64,000 nt of DNA from assembly GCF_040954645.1 (NCBI RefSeq), contig NC_092804.1, positions 86,793,217 to 86,857,216 of the forward strand, in the 5' to 3' direction. This document shows, piece by piece, positions 26,100-36,445 of the stretch (positions within the stretch are counted from its first letter, which is position 1; each line of letters starts with the position of its first letter). Origin of the DNA: Diabrotica undecimpunctata. Its lineage: Eukaryota > Arthropoda > Insecta > Coleoptera > Chrysomelidae. The notes below the pieces were generated by a model. That model was not told the origin of the DNA. It did no database searches and was given only the letters and a program-made list of their open reading frames with translations. Position numbers and translations under genes: made by a program.

Positions 26100-27430
26100 A
26101 AATGGAATTCCTGGAAAAAATAATAGTGTTACAAAATTAAAACTACAAATTAACTATAAAATAGTTGTTCTTTATTCAACTAAATGTGTTTATGTCTACC
26201 TATTTCGCATAAATAAACTGTGACTTCTATTTGTACTAATATTTTAAAACTAAAAATAAAAGGATATATATTTTTGGTATTGCATAAAATAAATCTAAAG
26301 CTAGGAATGTAACTAAATTATGTGAAGATAAGTGACATTAATGAAAATAAAAATGTTCTAAAGATATTCTCCGATTAAAATGCTGCAATACATTTTAACA
26401 AAATCAGTAATTGAATATTAATTAGTTAACCAGGTTTAAATCGAGAAAATATTTAATTCGGTATTAGTATTCTAAATCAAATATGGTAAAATGGGGAAAA
26501 TAGACCCAGATGATGTTAACCGGACGTAAATCAGCTTCATTTCTAGAACCGCCTCCACCCTGTATAGATATATCTCCTAGTAAAATATATATGTATATAG
26601 TCAATACGCGTTTTATATTTTGGACATTTACAGTTAATACACATATTATAAATAAACGTATACGTACCGAACAAATAAATTTAAAAAATAAGCACTACTT
26701 ACCTTCTAAAGTCTACCGTAAAATACAAAACAATGTGATACGCCAACTACGAAACCTAAACTGATAACGAAAAAGAAATTGAACCTTTTGTAGACATGTG
26801 TTTTGAAAATTTCCAACAATTCAGTTCCAGTTCCAATAAAAAGTTTATCAATCCCTAGATGAAGAGTCTTTTTGTAATATCTGATACTACACATTTCAAC
26901 TGTAAAATCCGTCTACAGTAGTGACGAAAAAGATTTATTTTTTACTAACTGAATTGGTCTAAATAATAAAATTATAAAATTCGTCATTGAATGACATTGA
27001 AATATTGGACAATTCTATACTTACATAGTAATTTATATACTTGGATATCCTGTGAACAGTATAAAACTGGAGATTTAAAAGAATCAGAATACTCTATAGA
27101 CGCAACATGTCGATGGGTCATTAATACCACCTACCTTGTACATATAATATTTTCAAATGAAGGAAGGAAATCCATCTTTTGCGAAGTTATACTGTTGTTA
27201 CTAAAAATCACGGGCTAGTTCTAGTTGACTTCAATGTAAACTCAGCTTACTGGATTGTATCACATTAAATGTGACCTTACGAAGCAGTTCATGTGTTAAC
27301 TGAAGTCGTTACCACCTATATTTGTCTATGAACAAAAACCAAAGAAAAAAACAGAAACTTTTTAGAAAAAAAAATTGTAATTCGTACCAACTACGTCGGA
27401 TTTTTGTTATCCTTATACATATGTACAAAA
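26100..27430. other. No gene recognised
   Basis: AT-rich sequence with short open frames only. CCGCCTCCACCCTGTATAG near 26550 may be the end of an old repeat, but I cannot assign it. Confidence 0.5.
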
Positions 27431-27513
27431 AGCGAATAATTTTAATTCAAAAATAAAAAAATATCGACATTATTTACAAATTTTGTAATAATAAAAAATT
27501 GTTATTATTGTAT

Positions 27514-27796
27514 TTAAGTGTTGTCCGGCCACACTTCTTGACTTTCACTTTTCTCGCTTTCAATATCAACAGGGGCATAACAAGGACTTTCTCGTGGACA
27601 ATCGTCCTCACTTGTTATAGTCCTTTCACTAGTCATTGCCACGGGTAGTTGACTCTTTTTTAATTCCTCACCGAGCTTATCATTAATTTCTTGATTATCG
27701 TCGGTACAACCGCAGTATCTACCGTCAAAAATATCTGTATAGACGTGTTCGATGCAAGGGCCATGATTTGGATTTTCATACTTTTCCGTTTTTAAC
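27514..27796 (-). CDS. Terminal exon of an unrecognised spliced gene
   Basis: On the minus strand a good 3' splice site (TTTGTTTTAG at 27797-27806) opens a 283-nt exon with one clean frame (phase: one leading base, then 93 codons) ending in TAA at 27514-27516. The peptide is acidic and cysteine-containing, with GPCIEHVYTDIFDGRYCGCT near the start and a Ser/Glu-rich end (ESEKSESQEVWPDNT). Codon use is more balanced than in the AT-rich surroundings, which suggests real coding sequence. The upstream exons would lie to the right on the minus strand and are not seen in this window. I do not recognise the family; it looks like a C-terminal tail. Confidence 0.6.
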
Positions 27797-27806
27797 CTAA
27801 AACAAA

Positions 27807-28809
27807 GTAATTATTATTGTAATATTAAATTATACAAAAAAATTGAAATAAGCAAATGAAACAAAAAGACAGAAACGGTAAAAATTTGATATTATTGAAA
27901 AACCTATTGTGTAGGCCTATTGTAAATAATTGTTTAAATAAATATAATGATATTTTGAATGCACCTAAAAAAACTGATTACTAAAACTTTCATAAGCGTT
28001 TACATGGTATGGTTGTTTATCAAAAATGTAGTCACTAAATTATGAGCAATGATAGCTGAGTTTTAACGACAACACTGTTGCCAGGTTATGCTTATACATA
28101 ATTGTTCTTCTATATTAATACATATATAATCTATACTTCTATATTTGACATACAGTAAATAGTCATAGAATAACAAACTTGTATCTCATAAAACATGACA
28201 ACCCTGACCAGCAGAAACAAACAATAGATAATCGAAGTCGCAAGTTAAAGAGAGCTATATCACTGAGGCTAGACCTTCACTGCACTCACGGTAGCAGATC
28301 GTTTACATTGTTAAATGAATTTCAAAAATTTATATGTACTTTATTTTAGTAAGTAAAATAATAAGACGTACTAAGACGTTAGTATTTTAATATGACATGT
28401 ATTTAAACAAAATTAACTTACCTATTATATGAGGCAATATTGACAAAGTAATTCGACATCCACAAAAAAGGTCAAAATATTAACTATTGTCTGAAGAAAA
28501 CTTGTCAGATGATGAAGAACTATTGCAATCACTATTAGTCACATTGATACTTAAAAGTTCAACAAAAACATCCACTCTAGTGTCTAGATTCCACATTCTA
28601 CTTTTTTCTTTTCTGTATGTGTAGGTAATGCAAGTTCAGCTCACAATAATAAGGAGGAAGGCGCAGAACAATTATGTTCTTTCTACAAGCCATTTCGCTG
28701 AAACTACTTTTCTTGTATTCGGGTATTGTTCCCGATCTGACTTACTTTCATTTTGGGTTTTTATTTTGCCAATTAATACGACTATTACTTTAATTTTAAC
28801 CAACCATCA
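27807..28809. other. No gene recognised (probable intron or intergenic)
   Basis: Non-coding by eye. A 37-codon minus frame near 28490-28600 (MWNLDTRVDVFVELL) cannot be tied to a family. Confidence 0.5.
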
Positions 28810-29085
28810 TTACCCAACGTATTACCGATTGTTTGTGATCCGCGTTCCAACAACTTTTGCAATTCTTTTAACTCTCTATTTGCCTCAATATGATTTGACC
28901 CATTATCCGAATAAATTGTGTGTAGTTTACCACGTCTTGCGACAAACCGTCGGAAACACGTTATCCAGGCTTTTGTTATATAAGTCTGATAACACTTCTA
29001 AGTGAACTGCCTTTGTTGAGAAACAAATAATAAGACAAATATAACATTTAATTGTTTGTGAGCCACGACCACGCTTTGTTTCTTC
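28810..29085 (-). pseudogene. BEL/Pao integrase relic
   Basis: On the minus strand, starting at 29085: RGRGSQTIKCYIC, FSTKAVHLEVLSDL, then after a frame slip RRFVARRGKLHTIYSDNGSN and RELKELQKLLE. These are the BEL/Pao integrase core blocks, with the first catalytic Asp (SDL) and the second (YSDNG). The rest is degraded. At 29085 it is interrupted by the GAA-repeat tail of an RTE LINE. Confidence 0.75.
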
Positions 29086-29930
29086 TTCTTCTTCGGCATA
29101 TCACATCATGAGTTCGCCGTTTTCGTCCTCCACAGCACTTTATTTTCCCAGTCACCTTCTCTGAGGTCTCTATCTATCATAGCATTTCCCATGTATGTAA
29201 AAATATAATCATATATATGTATGTTTTCCATCTTGTAGCAGGTCTTCCTCTTCGTCTTCTTCCCGGCGGGTCCCGGTCCAATATTCTTTTCGGCCACCTG
29301 TGCTCTGGCGTTCTTTGTACATAGGGCTCTATTTTACAACTTTTTTGTAATTGGGTAATTTGGGTCTGCGTAGCGCAAGCGGTAGGATGTTTGCCTCGCA
29401 AGCTGGTGGTCCGGAGTTCGAATCCCACCGCCGGCAAGAACATCTAGACATTTTAAAAATGTCTATAGGCCCCAGGTCGACTCAGCCTGAATAAAAATGA
29501 GTACCTTGGGTAAAACCAGGGGTAATAATAGACGGTTGAAGCGTAGCACTGGCCATGTTACCTTCCTTGTATACCGTAGGCCCTAGATATAGCAGACTAC
29601 CCTGCTATACTCCCAAAGCCGCGACAGCGGTATAAAACGGGAGACTATTATTATATTTTGTAATTGAGCATTCTACTTCAATTCTAATCCATATTTCCTC
29701 TGTTCTTATTCTATCCGCTCTAGTAATTTGTAGAGATCTTCTCATAAAGTCCAGTTCAACTGTTCTTATTTTATTTCGTATTGAAGTTGTCATTGGCCAT
29801 ACTTCCGCTCCATATAGGGTAATATTCATCATTATGCTCTGAAAGATCTTTTTTTTTTGTTTTCTTTTGAGTAGTGTTGTTCCATATTACTCCATGGACT
29901 GTTTCGTTGCTTGTTTTCCACATGCAATTT
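29086..29930 (-). mobile_element. RTE-type LINE, 3' end (with SINE inserted)
   Basis: The minus strand carries the C-terminal part of an RTE/BovB-like polymerase: TLYGAEVWPMTTSIRNK, RSLQITRADRIRTEEIWIR (29832-29667), then after removal of the inserted SINE VQRTPEHRWPKRILDRDPPG, RRRRGRPATRW and REGDWENKVLWR (29342-29106). It finishes with GAAGAAGAAGAAG at about 29085, the usual simple 3' tail. It is 5'-truncated and sits inside a BEL/Pao relic. Confidence 0.8.
29354..29655 (+). mobile_element. tRNA-derived SINE
   Basis: Starts with a tRNA-like head: TAGCGCAAGCGG is a pol III A box and AGTTCGAATCC a B box, 30-odd bases apart. A tRNA-unrelated body and an ATTATTAT tail follow. Both sides carry TTTTGTAATTG (29343-29353 and 29656-29666), an 11-bp target duplication. 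It interrupts the RTE LINE coding sequence in the opposite orientation. Confidence 0.88.
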
Positions 29931-30047
29931 TCATTTAAATATAATAATAATAATAAATTGCCTTATTTAGTCTGTAAAATTTTACAAACATGAGTTACAT
30001 GAGGCGAAGTCTCGCTAGGGCTACTCCACTTAATCTCAAGTTTTTAA

Positions 30048-30051
30048 AGTT
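30048..30051. repeat. 4-bp target duplication AGTT (left)
   Basis: AGTT directly before the 5' LTR matches AGTT at 35504-35507 directly after the 3' LTR. Confidence 0.75.
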
Positions 30052-30675
30052 TGTAAGGATGCTCTGATCGTTTAACAGTTCGAACCGTGGGAGTGTCAAT
30101 ATTTGCGCATCCACTTCTACAACGTGACGGCGAAGTGGGAATCAGAACGGCTATTTAAGGCGTGTGAATAGCGGAATTAGACAGTCTTGTAGCTAGCGCT
30201 CTAGGCTCCCTGACTCGCCGGTGTAGTGAACCTGCGAGCCATCTTGGACAGAGAGATTTCCGTATTGAGGATCATACTCTGTCCTTAACCAAGCGGAACC
30301 CATCGGTACTGTGTATTGAACATTACCGTGGATCTGCACAGAGCCAAGCCGGACAGAGAGATTTCCGTATTGAGGATCGTACTCTGTTCTTAGCCAAGCG
30401 GAACCCATCGGTATTTGTGTATTGAACATTACCGTGGGTCTGCTATTTCATTTTTTCATTAGTAATAATTAGTTTCTTTTCTTTTATAGACGTTCGCCGG
30501 GGAATTCATTCATCGCGGGACCCAGACGGAAACGTAGAATTCATTTTATTTTTGTTTTATAAGTATACAACGTAGAATTCCTTTTTTATTTATTGTATAT
30601 ATACTAAACAGATTTATTTTTATTTCAAACCTGTGTTTTACTGAGTCTGTCGCCCCGAAAGAGCTACCCATCACA
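30052..30675 (+). repeat. 5' LTR of the young Gypsy
   Basis: 624 bp, TGTAAGGATG...CCCATCACA. Contains an internal 105-bp tandem duplication (30246-30350 and 30351-30443) beginning GGACAGAGAGATTTC. Confidence 0.95.
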
Positions 30676-30678
30676 AAC

Positions 30679-30690
30679 TGGCGCCCGAGC
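30679..30690 (+). promoter_or_regulatory. Primer binding site
   Basis: TGGCGCCCGAGC three bases after the LTR. Its first nine bases match the TGGCGCCCG shared by lysine-tRNA-primed retroelements, but the rest diverges, so the tRNA is uncertain. Confidence 0.7.
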
Positions 30691-30703
30691 AAAAATTAAT
30701 AAC

Positions 30704-31728
30704 ATGCCGACAGATAAAGACACAGACTCAGTAACAGGTACGTCGTGGATAAATCGACTTTGCAAAGAGGAATTGCAGAGCGAGGCCGAAAAATGCGGCT
30801 TAGATCCCAAGGGAACCGTCGACGAATTGAGAGCACGACTCAGAACCTATTTTAAAAATCGCGAGGAAGCTACAGGAACAATCCCAAAAGAAAAAACTTC
30901 CAAGGGAACAGAATCCGACACACTGACCCAGGAAATTTCGGGCATCCGAAGACAATTACAGGAATTAATAACGAAACAAATGGGGCAACCAGAATTGCTA
31001 AATCAAGTACGAAAGTGGAACACACACACTTCGACAAGAAACATTCGGATGCAATAGAATTCTTAGAGAGGATAGACGAATTAAGCTTGGCCTACGAGAT
31101 CGATAAACAAGATCTACTAAGAGCATTACCAGAATTATTAGGAGACCACGCTTTGTTATGGTACAGAAACAATAACAAAAATTGGAAGTCATGGACAGAT
31201 TTCAGCGAAGATTTTAAAAAAGCTTTCTATCCCAGGGGATATTTGCTACAACTAGAAGAGGAAATCCGAAACAGAAAACAGAGACAGAACGAACCAGTAG
31301 ATAGATATATCACGGAGATTCAAACATTAATCAGACGAGAAGGATCTTTTTCTAAAAACCAAGAACTTGAAAGGATATACAAAAATTTGTTACCAGAATA
31401 TAAGCTTTATGCTCGCCGCCGGGATTTCGGAAACTTAGCCGAATTACAGTATTTAGTCCAAGAATACGCAGCTCTAGAAGACGAAAAGACCCGAGCAAAT
31501 CAGATTTGCCGTGGAAACTGGAGACGCACGGACCAAGCAGAGTACGATGCGAAAACGGCATGCTTTAGATGCAAGATGCCAGGTCACAGCCGTAAAAACT
31601 GCAAAAACCCATGGAAAAAGTTTTGTTCGCGTTGCGGCAGAGAAGGGGTTTACAGCAGCGACTGCTGTTTCAGGCGTCAGGGAAACGAATTACAGACTGG
31701 AGAAACAAGGAGTCGTCCCAGTCTGTAA
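30704..31728 (+). pseudogene. gag: Gag with SAP-like domain and zinc knuckles, one frameshift
   Basis: ATG at 30704, 28 bp after the LTR. The N-terminal residues ~16-50 (INRLCKEELQSEAEKCGL, ELRARLRTYF) resemble a SAP motif. The first frame runs to 31057; the capsid core continues in another frame from about 31018 (AIEFLERIDELSLAYEID, WYRNNNKNWKSWTDFSEDF). It ends with the zinc knuckle CFRCKMPGHSRKNC and a second, imperfect CSRCGREGVYSSDCC. The switch coincides with ACACACACAC at 31020-31029, so two extra bases there, or one lost, would explain it. Gag stops at 31726-31728, inside the frameshift hairpin. Confidence 0.85.
31680..31726 (+). promoter_or_regulatory. -1 ribosomal frameshift signal (GGGAAAC + hairpin)
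   Basis: G GGA AAC at 31680-31686 is in gag codon phase, matching the X XXY YYZ slippery rule. After a 5-nt spacer follows a perfect 9-bp stem ACAGACTGG (31692-31700) / CCAGTCTGT (31718-31726) with a 17-nt loop. Slipping back one base enters the long pol frame. Confidence 0.88.
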
Positions 31729-34700
31729 AACAAGATTCGACTCCATTCGTTTTCGCCGTTACACAGCCAGCAAGCAATGACATTCGACTGTTCGCATCAC
31801 TAAAAATAGGGCAAAGAACATACAGAGCGCTCATCGACACAGGAACTACTAAAAATTACGTCGGGGATAGAATAGCTCAGATATACAAGGACTCTCTAGA
31901 TAGCTACAGCGGGAGAACAAGACTAGCAAATGGAGCGTCAATGAAGCTTAACCAGAAGTTGACAATTGAATGCGAGATCGATAAGTTACAAACCCGACAA
32001 ACATTCATAGTAATGCCAGGGTTGACGGAAGATGCCCTACTAGGAGTGGAATTCCTCAGGAACCATTCTATCGAACTTAAATTCGATAAACATACGACCA
32101 AACAATACATACAACATCAAGAAGAGACATGTAACACTTTAAAAGACTCCACTCAAAATACGGAGTTAGAAAGGTTCCTAAGAAAAGAACTAAGGGAGTT
32201 TGAGAATATAACAGGACCCACCAACTTAATAAGACACGAAATAAAATTGAAGAAAAAGTGCGATCCAGTCAAGCAGCCTTATAGGCGGCACAATCCCGCA
32301 ATGCTACAGATCATCAACCAAGAAGTGGACAAGATGTTAAAAGAAGGAACCATCGAACCCTCCACAAGTGGTTGGAGTTCACCGATTGTACTAGTTAGGA
32401 AAAAGGATAACTCGTACAGATTTTGCATTGACTTTAGAAAAGTCAACGAACTATCAGATAAGGACGCATATCCGTTACCCAGAATATCGGAAATTCTGGA
32501 TAGACTTAAGGAAGCAAATTTTATATCGACCCTCGATTTGAAACAGGGATATTTTCAAATACCCCTAGAAGAAACAAGCCGCCCAGTGACAGCATTCAGC
32601 GTACCCGGAAAAGGCCATTTTCAGTTCAAAACCACCCCATTCGGACTGCATTCCGCAGGAGCCACTTTCCAACGCCTACTGGATAAGGTAATACCTCCCG
32701 ATATGGAATTCGCGTTTGCCTACTTGGATGATATCGTAGTAATATCTAAAACGCTCCAAGAGCATTTAAATCACCTACATGAAGTTTTCCGAAGACTGAA
32801 AGAAGCCAGATTACAGCTGAACTTCGAGAAATGCACGTTTTGCCAGTCAGAACTCAGATACTTAGGACATGTGGTTGGAGCAGAAGGAATAAAAACCGAC
32901 CCGGAGAAAACCAACGCTATAACCGGACTTACAGCACCGAGAAATGTGCGTCAACTCCGCCGGTTCCTAGGAATAACATCATGGTACCGCCGATTCATAG
33001 AGAACTATTCGACAATAGCAGGACCGCTAAACATGCTTCTGAAGAAGAAGATAAGATGGAAATGGACCGATAAGCAGGAAAACGCGTTTGAAGAGCTAAA
33101 ATCAAAACTTACATCGGCCCCAGTATTAGCATGCCCCGATTTTTCGAAAACATTTTACCTGCAAACAGATGCGTCGAACTGTGGACTTGGAGTTGCACTA
33201 ACACAGAAATACGACGGCCAGGATAAAGTAATTGCATATGCTAATCGAACCCTCACACCAGCCGAGACAAAATATTCCACAACGGAAAAAGAATGTTTAT
33301 CCATCGTGTACGGGATAAAGCAAATGAGGCCGTATATAGAAGGATACAATTTTAAGGTCATATCAGACCATCAGTCCCTCAAATGGCTGAAGAACCTTAA
33401 AAACCCGTCAGGTCGGTTAGCCAGGTGGAGTTTAGAACTGCAACAGTACGATTTCGAGGTAATATATAGAAAGGGAGTCCTCAACAAGGTAGCAGATGCT
33501 TTGTCACGACAACCACAAGAAAACCAGAGCGAAGAACCAGAGTCGGAATTATTAGCATCAGAACTGGAATCATGCAGTTGGTACGATAATTTATATAGGA
33601 ATGTACTCCAGAACCCAGACGATTTCCCGGATTTACAAATATCAAACGGGAAATTATATAAACACGTTTGGAGCAGCCGTAATTTAGCCGACCCAGAGTT
33701 TAATAACCCATGGAAATTATGCGTACCAAGATATAAAAGGAAAGATATTTTGGAGGAAAATCATGACTCGACCACAGCAGGCCACTTAGGAATTGCAAAA
33801 ACAATTTGCCGAATAGCGCAAAAGTACTATTGGCCTAAGATGTTTAAACAAATTGCAGACTACGTTAGAGCCTGTACGAAGTGCCTACAATATAAACCGT
33901 CTCAAATGCAACCAGCCGGGAAAATGCAACCGTCCACTGTAGAAAAGCCTCGGCATACTGTCTCAATTGATTTAATGGGACCATTCCCAAGATCTGCAAA
34001 AGGAAACATTTTCTTAATAGTCGTGCAAGACCGGTTTACCAAATGGGTCGTCGCCCAGCCAATAAGAGCAGCATCTACGAACTCAATCATCGACACTCTA
34101 CGATCAAAAGTAGTCATGCAATTCGGTATCCCGAAGAAAATCATCTCGGACAACGGCGCGCAATTCACAAGCGGAAATTTTAAGGCGTTCCTAAAGTCCT
34201 ATAACATAAATCACATTCTAACACCGCCGTACTCACCTCAATGCAATCCAGTAGAACGAATGAACAAAGTACTGAAAACGATGATAGCTACTTACGTGGA
34301 GGATAACCATAAAGACTGGGACAAATTCATACCAGAATTCTGCTACGCCATAAATTCGTCAAGACACGATTCAACAGGATTTTCACCAGCGCTTCTTAAT
34401 TTCGGAAGGGAATTAGACACAACAGAGGCGACAAATGGACAAGATATACAGGGGTATACAGAAAACTTAAACAAGTTAGAAGCGTTAAGAGAACTAGCGA
34501 AAGTGCACATGGAACACGCTTTCGAGGACCAAAAGAAACATTACGATCTAAGACGAAGAAACTGGCAGCCACATCCAGGAGATCGAGTCATGAAAAAGGA
34601 ACACCATCTATCATCGGCTAGTGCAGCTTTCACCAGCAAACTAGCGCCGAAGTACTCAGGACCATACATAGTAACGTCAGTGATATCACCAGTAATAGTA

Positions 34701-34784
34701 AAACTGAAATTGGCCGATAGTAGTAGCCGCAAGCAGACGACGGCGCATGTAAAAGATTTAAAACCGTGGGGAGGAAGATTGTGA
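31686..34784 (+). CDS. pol: Pol polyprotein: protease, reverse transcriptase, RNase H, integrase
   Basis: One uninterrupted frame of about 1030 codons, expected as a gag-pol fusion after -1 frameshifting. The protease has ALIDTGTT. The RT has SGWSSPIVLVRKKD, STLDLKQGYFQIPL, TPFGLHSAGATFQ and catalytic YLDD at 32721-32732. RNase H has LQTDASNCGLGVAL, TTEKECLSIV and ISDHQSLKWL. The integrase zinc domain shows HDSTTAGHLG with CTKCLQYK, and the core keeps all three acidic residues: SIDLMGPF, SDNGAQF and NPVERMN. The C-terminus has KYSGPYIVTSV. All catalytic residues are present, so the enzyme part looks functional. Confidence 0.95.
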   Translation, partial: RITDWRNKESSQSVKQDSTPFVFAVTQPASNDIRLFASLKIGQRTYRALIDTGTTKNYVGDRIAQIYKDSLDSYSGRTRLANGASMKLNQKLTIECEIDKLQTRQTFIVMPGLTEDALLGVEFLRNHSIELKFDKHTTKQYIQHQEETCNTLKDSTQNTELERFLRKELREFENITGPTNLIRHEIKLKKKCDPVKQPYRRHNPAMLQIINQEVDKMLKEGTIEPSTSGWSSPIVLVRKKDNSYRFCIDFRKVNELSDKDAYPLPRISEILDRLKEANFISTLDLKQGYFQIPLEETSRPVTAFSVPGKGHFQFKTTPFGLHSAGATFQRLLDKVIPPDMEFAFAYLDDIVVISKTLQEHLNHLHEVFRRLKEARLQLNFEKCTFCQSELRYLGHVVGAEGIKTDPEKTNAITGLTAPRNVRQLRRFLGITSWYRRFIENYSTIAGPLNMLLKKKIRWKWTDKQENAFEELKSKLTSAPVLACPDFSKTFYLQTDASNCGLGVALTQKYDGQDKVIAYANRTLTPAETKYSTTEKECLSIVYGIKQMRPYIEGYNFKVISDHQSLKWLKNLKNPSGRLARWSLELQQYDFEVIYRKGVLNKVADALSRQPQENQSEEPESELLASELESCSWYDNLYRNVLQNPDDFPDLQISNGKLYKHVWSSRNLADPEFNNPWKLCVPRYKRKDILEENHDSTTAGHLGIAKTICRIAQKYYWPKMFKQIADYVRACTKCLQYKPSQMQPAGKMQPSTVEKPRHTVSIDLMGPFPRSAKGNIFLIVVQDRFTKWVVAQPIRAASTNSIIDTLRSKVVMQFGIPKKIISDNGAQFTSGNFKAFLKSYNINHILTPPYSPQCNPVERMNKVLKTMIATYVEDNHKDWDKFIPEFCYAINSSRHDSTGFSPALLNFGRELDTTEATNGQDIQGYTENLNKLEALRELAKVHMEHAFEDQKKHYDLRRRNWQPHPGDRVMKKEHHLSSASAAFTSKLAPKYSGPYIVTSVISPVIVKLKLADSSSRKQTTAHVKDLKPWGGRL

Positions 34785-34879
34785 TAAAGATACCGAGAGG
34801 GATAGATGACATCACAAGGCTGTAGACACCATATACACAAAAAAAGGTATGTTACTTTTTTTTTTCAAAGAGAAGGGGG

Positions 34880-35503
34880 TGTAACGATGCTCTGATCGTT
34901 TAACAGTTCGAACCGTGGGAGTGTCAATATTTGCGCATCCACTTCTACAACGTGACGGCGAAGTGGGAATCAGAACGGCTATTTAAGGCGTGTGAATAGC
35001 GGAATTAGACAGTCTTGTAGCTAGCGCTCTAGGCTCCCTGACTCGACGGTGTAGTGAACCTGCGAGCCATCTTGGACAGAGAGATTTCTGTATTGAGGAT
35101 CATAGTCTGTCCTTAACCAAGCGGAACCCATCGGTACTGTGTATTGAACATTACCGTGGATCTGCACAGAGCCAAGCCGGACAGAGAGATTTCCGTATTG
35201 AGGATCGTACTCTGTTCTTAGCCAAGCGGAACCCATCGGTATTTGTGTATTGAACATTACCGTGGGTCTGCTATTTCATTTTTTCATTAGTAATAATTAG
35301 TTTCTTTTCTTTTATAGACGTTCGCCGGGGAATTCATTCATCGCGGGACCCAGACGGAAACGTAGAATTCATTTTATTTTTGTTTTATAAGTATACAACG
35401 TAGAATTCCTTTTTTATTTATTGTATATATACTAAATAGATTTATTTTTATTTCAAACCTGTGTTTTACTGAGTCTGTCGCCCCGAAAGAGCTACCCATC
35501 ACA
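34880..35503 (+). repeat. 3' LTR of the young Gypsy
   Basis: 624 bp, about 99% identical to the 5' LTR. It holds the same 105-bp internal duplication (35074-35271). Confidence 0.95.
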
Positions 35504-35820
35504 AGTTAATAAGAAATTACAGCGAATAAAGTGATTTATAATTTTTACATAAATAATAACATAATATTAAAATGATATCAATAATCATATGGTTACTAAA
35601 ATAGTACTGTAAAAACAGAATAATTTGTGATATTATGTGACAAAAAAAAAGAAAACAAAAATAATAACAATAACAACAACATAATAGTAATTATTATTAT
35701 TATTATCCACATTTAGCCATACGGCTCACACTCCCTCTAAGGGGAAAATTCACTCATCCCAGATACCTACGGTATCAAAAGGATTGAGCTCTGGTGGGAC
35801 TCTTTCCGTGTTATCGAGCC

Positions 35821-36440
35821 CTAGGTGACTTGGTATGTTGGAGTATCTCCCAAAAATTTTCGTACACATCTGGACGTCGCGAGGAGTACAGCTTTCTGTA
35901 TGGCCTTATAGAAATGTTCATTTAGACCCAGTTGTTTTATGTTCTCTAGGAGGTTTTTGGGAATAACACCAGTAGTAGATAGAATAATGGGTACTGTCTG
36001 GGTACTTTCCATTCTCCATTGTCTCCTGATTTGTATTTCTAGATCTCTGTACTTGGCGATCTTTACGTTGTATTTAACACGTAAATTATTGGTGTTGGGT
36101 ATCGCCACATCAATAAGTGTTGTTTTCCTAGTAAGTTTATTAACTATTATGAGATCCGGTCTATTATGCATCACTGGTTGGTCTGTGAGCACAGTGCGGT
36201 CCCAGTATAGCTTGTAGTTGTCATTTTCAAGCATTCTGTCAGGGACGTATTGATAATAAGGAAGATGCTCGGTTTGGAGAAGTCCCAGTTTGTCAGCTAG
36301 TTCTTGGTGGATAATCTTTCCTACTGAGTCATGGCGTTCTTTATAATCAGTACCGACAAATGCCTGGCAGCCACCGGTAAGATGTTGGATGGTTTCTTGG
36401 GCTTGACATCCATATCGGCATTTGCCATTTTGGGCTTGAG
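35821..36440 (-). pseudogene. LINE CCHC finger and PD-(D/E)xK endonuclease domain
   Basis: The minus strand begins with CRYGCQAQETIQHLTGGC, a CCHC finger as found before the endonuclease of site-specific LINEs. Then RPDLIIVNK and LIDVAIPNTNN give the PD...D core of the restriction-like endonuclease, with KYRDLEIQIRRQW after it. The protein ends at TYQVT. A one-base frame change near 36450 separates it from the upstream linker (36832-36446). Confidence 0.78.
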
Positions 36441-36445
36441 GATCT

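Larger units (their letters stand above)
30052..35503 (+). mobile_element. Young Gypsy LTR retrotransposon, nearly complete
   Basis: 5452 bp with two 624-bp LTRs, a primer site, gag and pol separated by a -1 frameshift signal, a polypurine tract (AGAGAAGGGGG at 34869-34879) and a 4-bp AGTT duplication. I count about five differences between the LTRs, so insertion was recent. The only clear lesion is a frame change in an AC run in gag. The pol order is protease, RT, RNase H, integrase. Confidence 0.95.

Noticed and set aside
28628..29005. 125-codon plus frame
   Set aside because: It is antisense to the BEL/Pao integrase relic, whose motifs are clear on the minus strand.
29366..29438. A possible real tRNA gene with A and B boxes
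   Set aside because: The anticodon arm pairs poorly, no CCA-compatible acceptor stem is clear, and the sequence continues into a SINE body with a target duplication.
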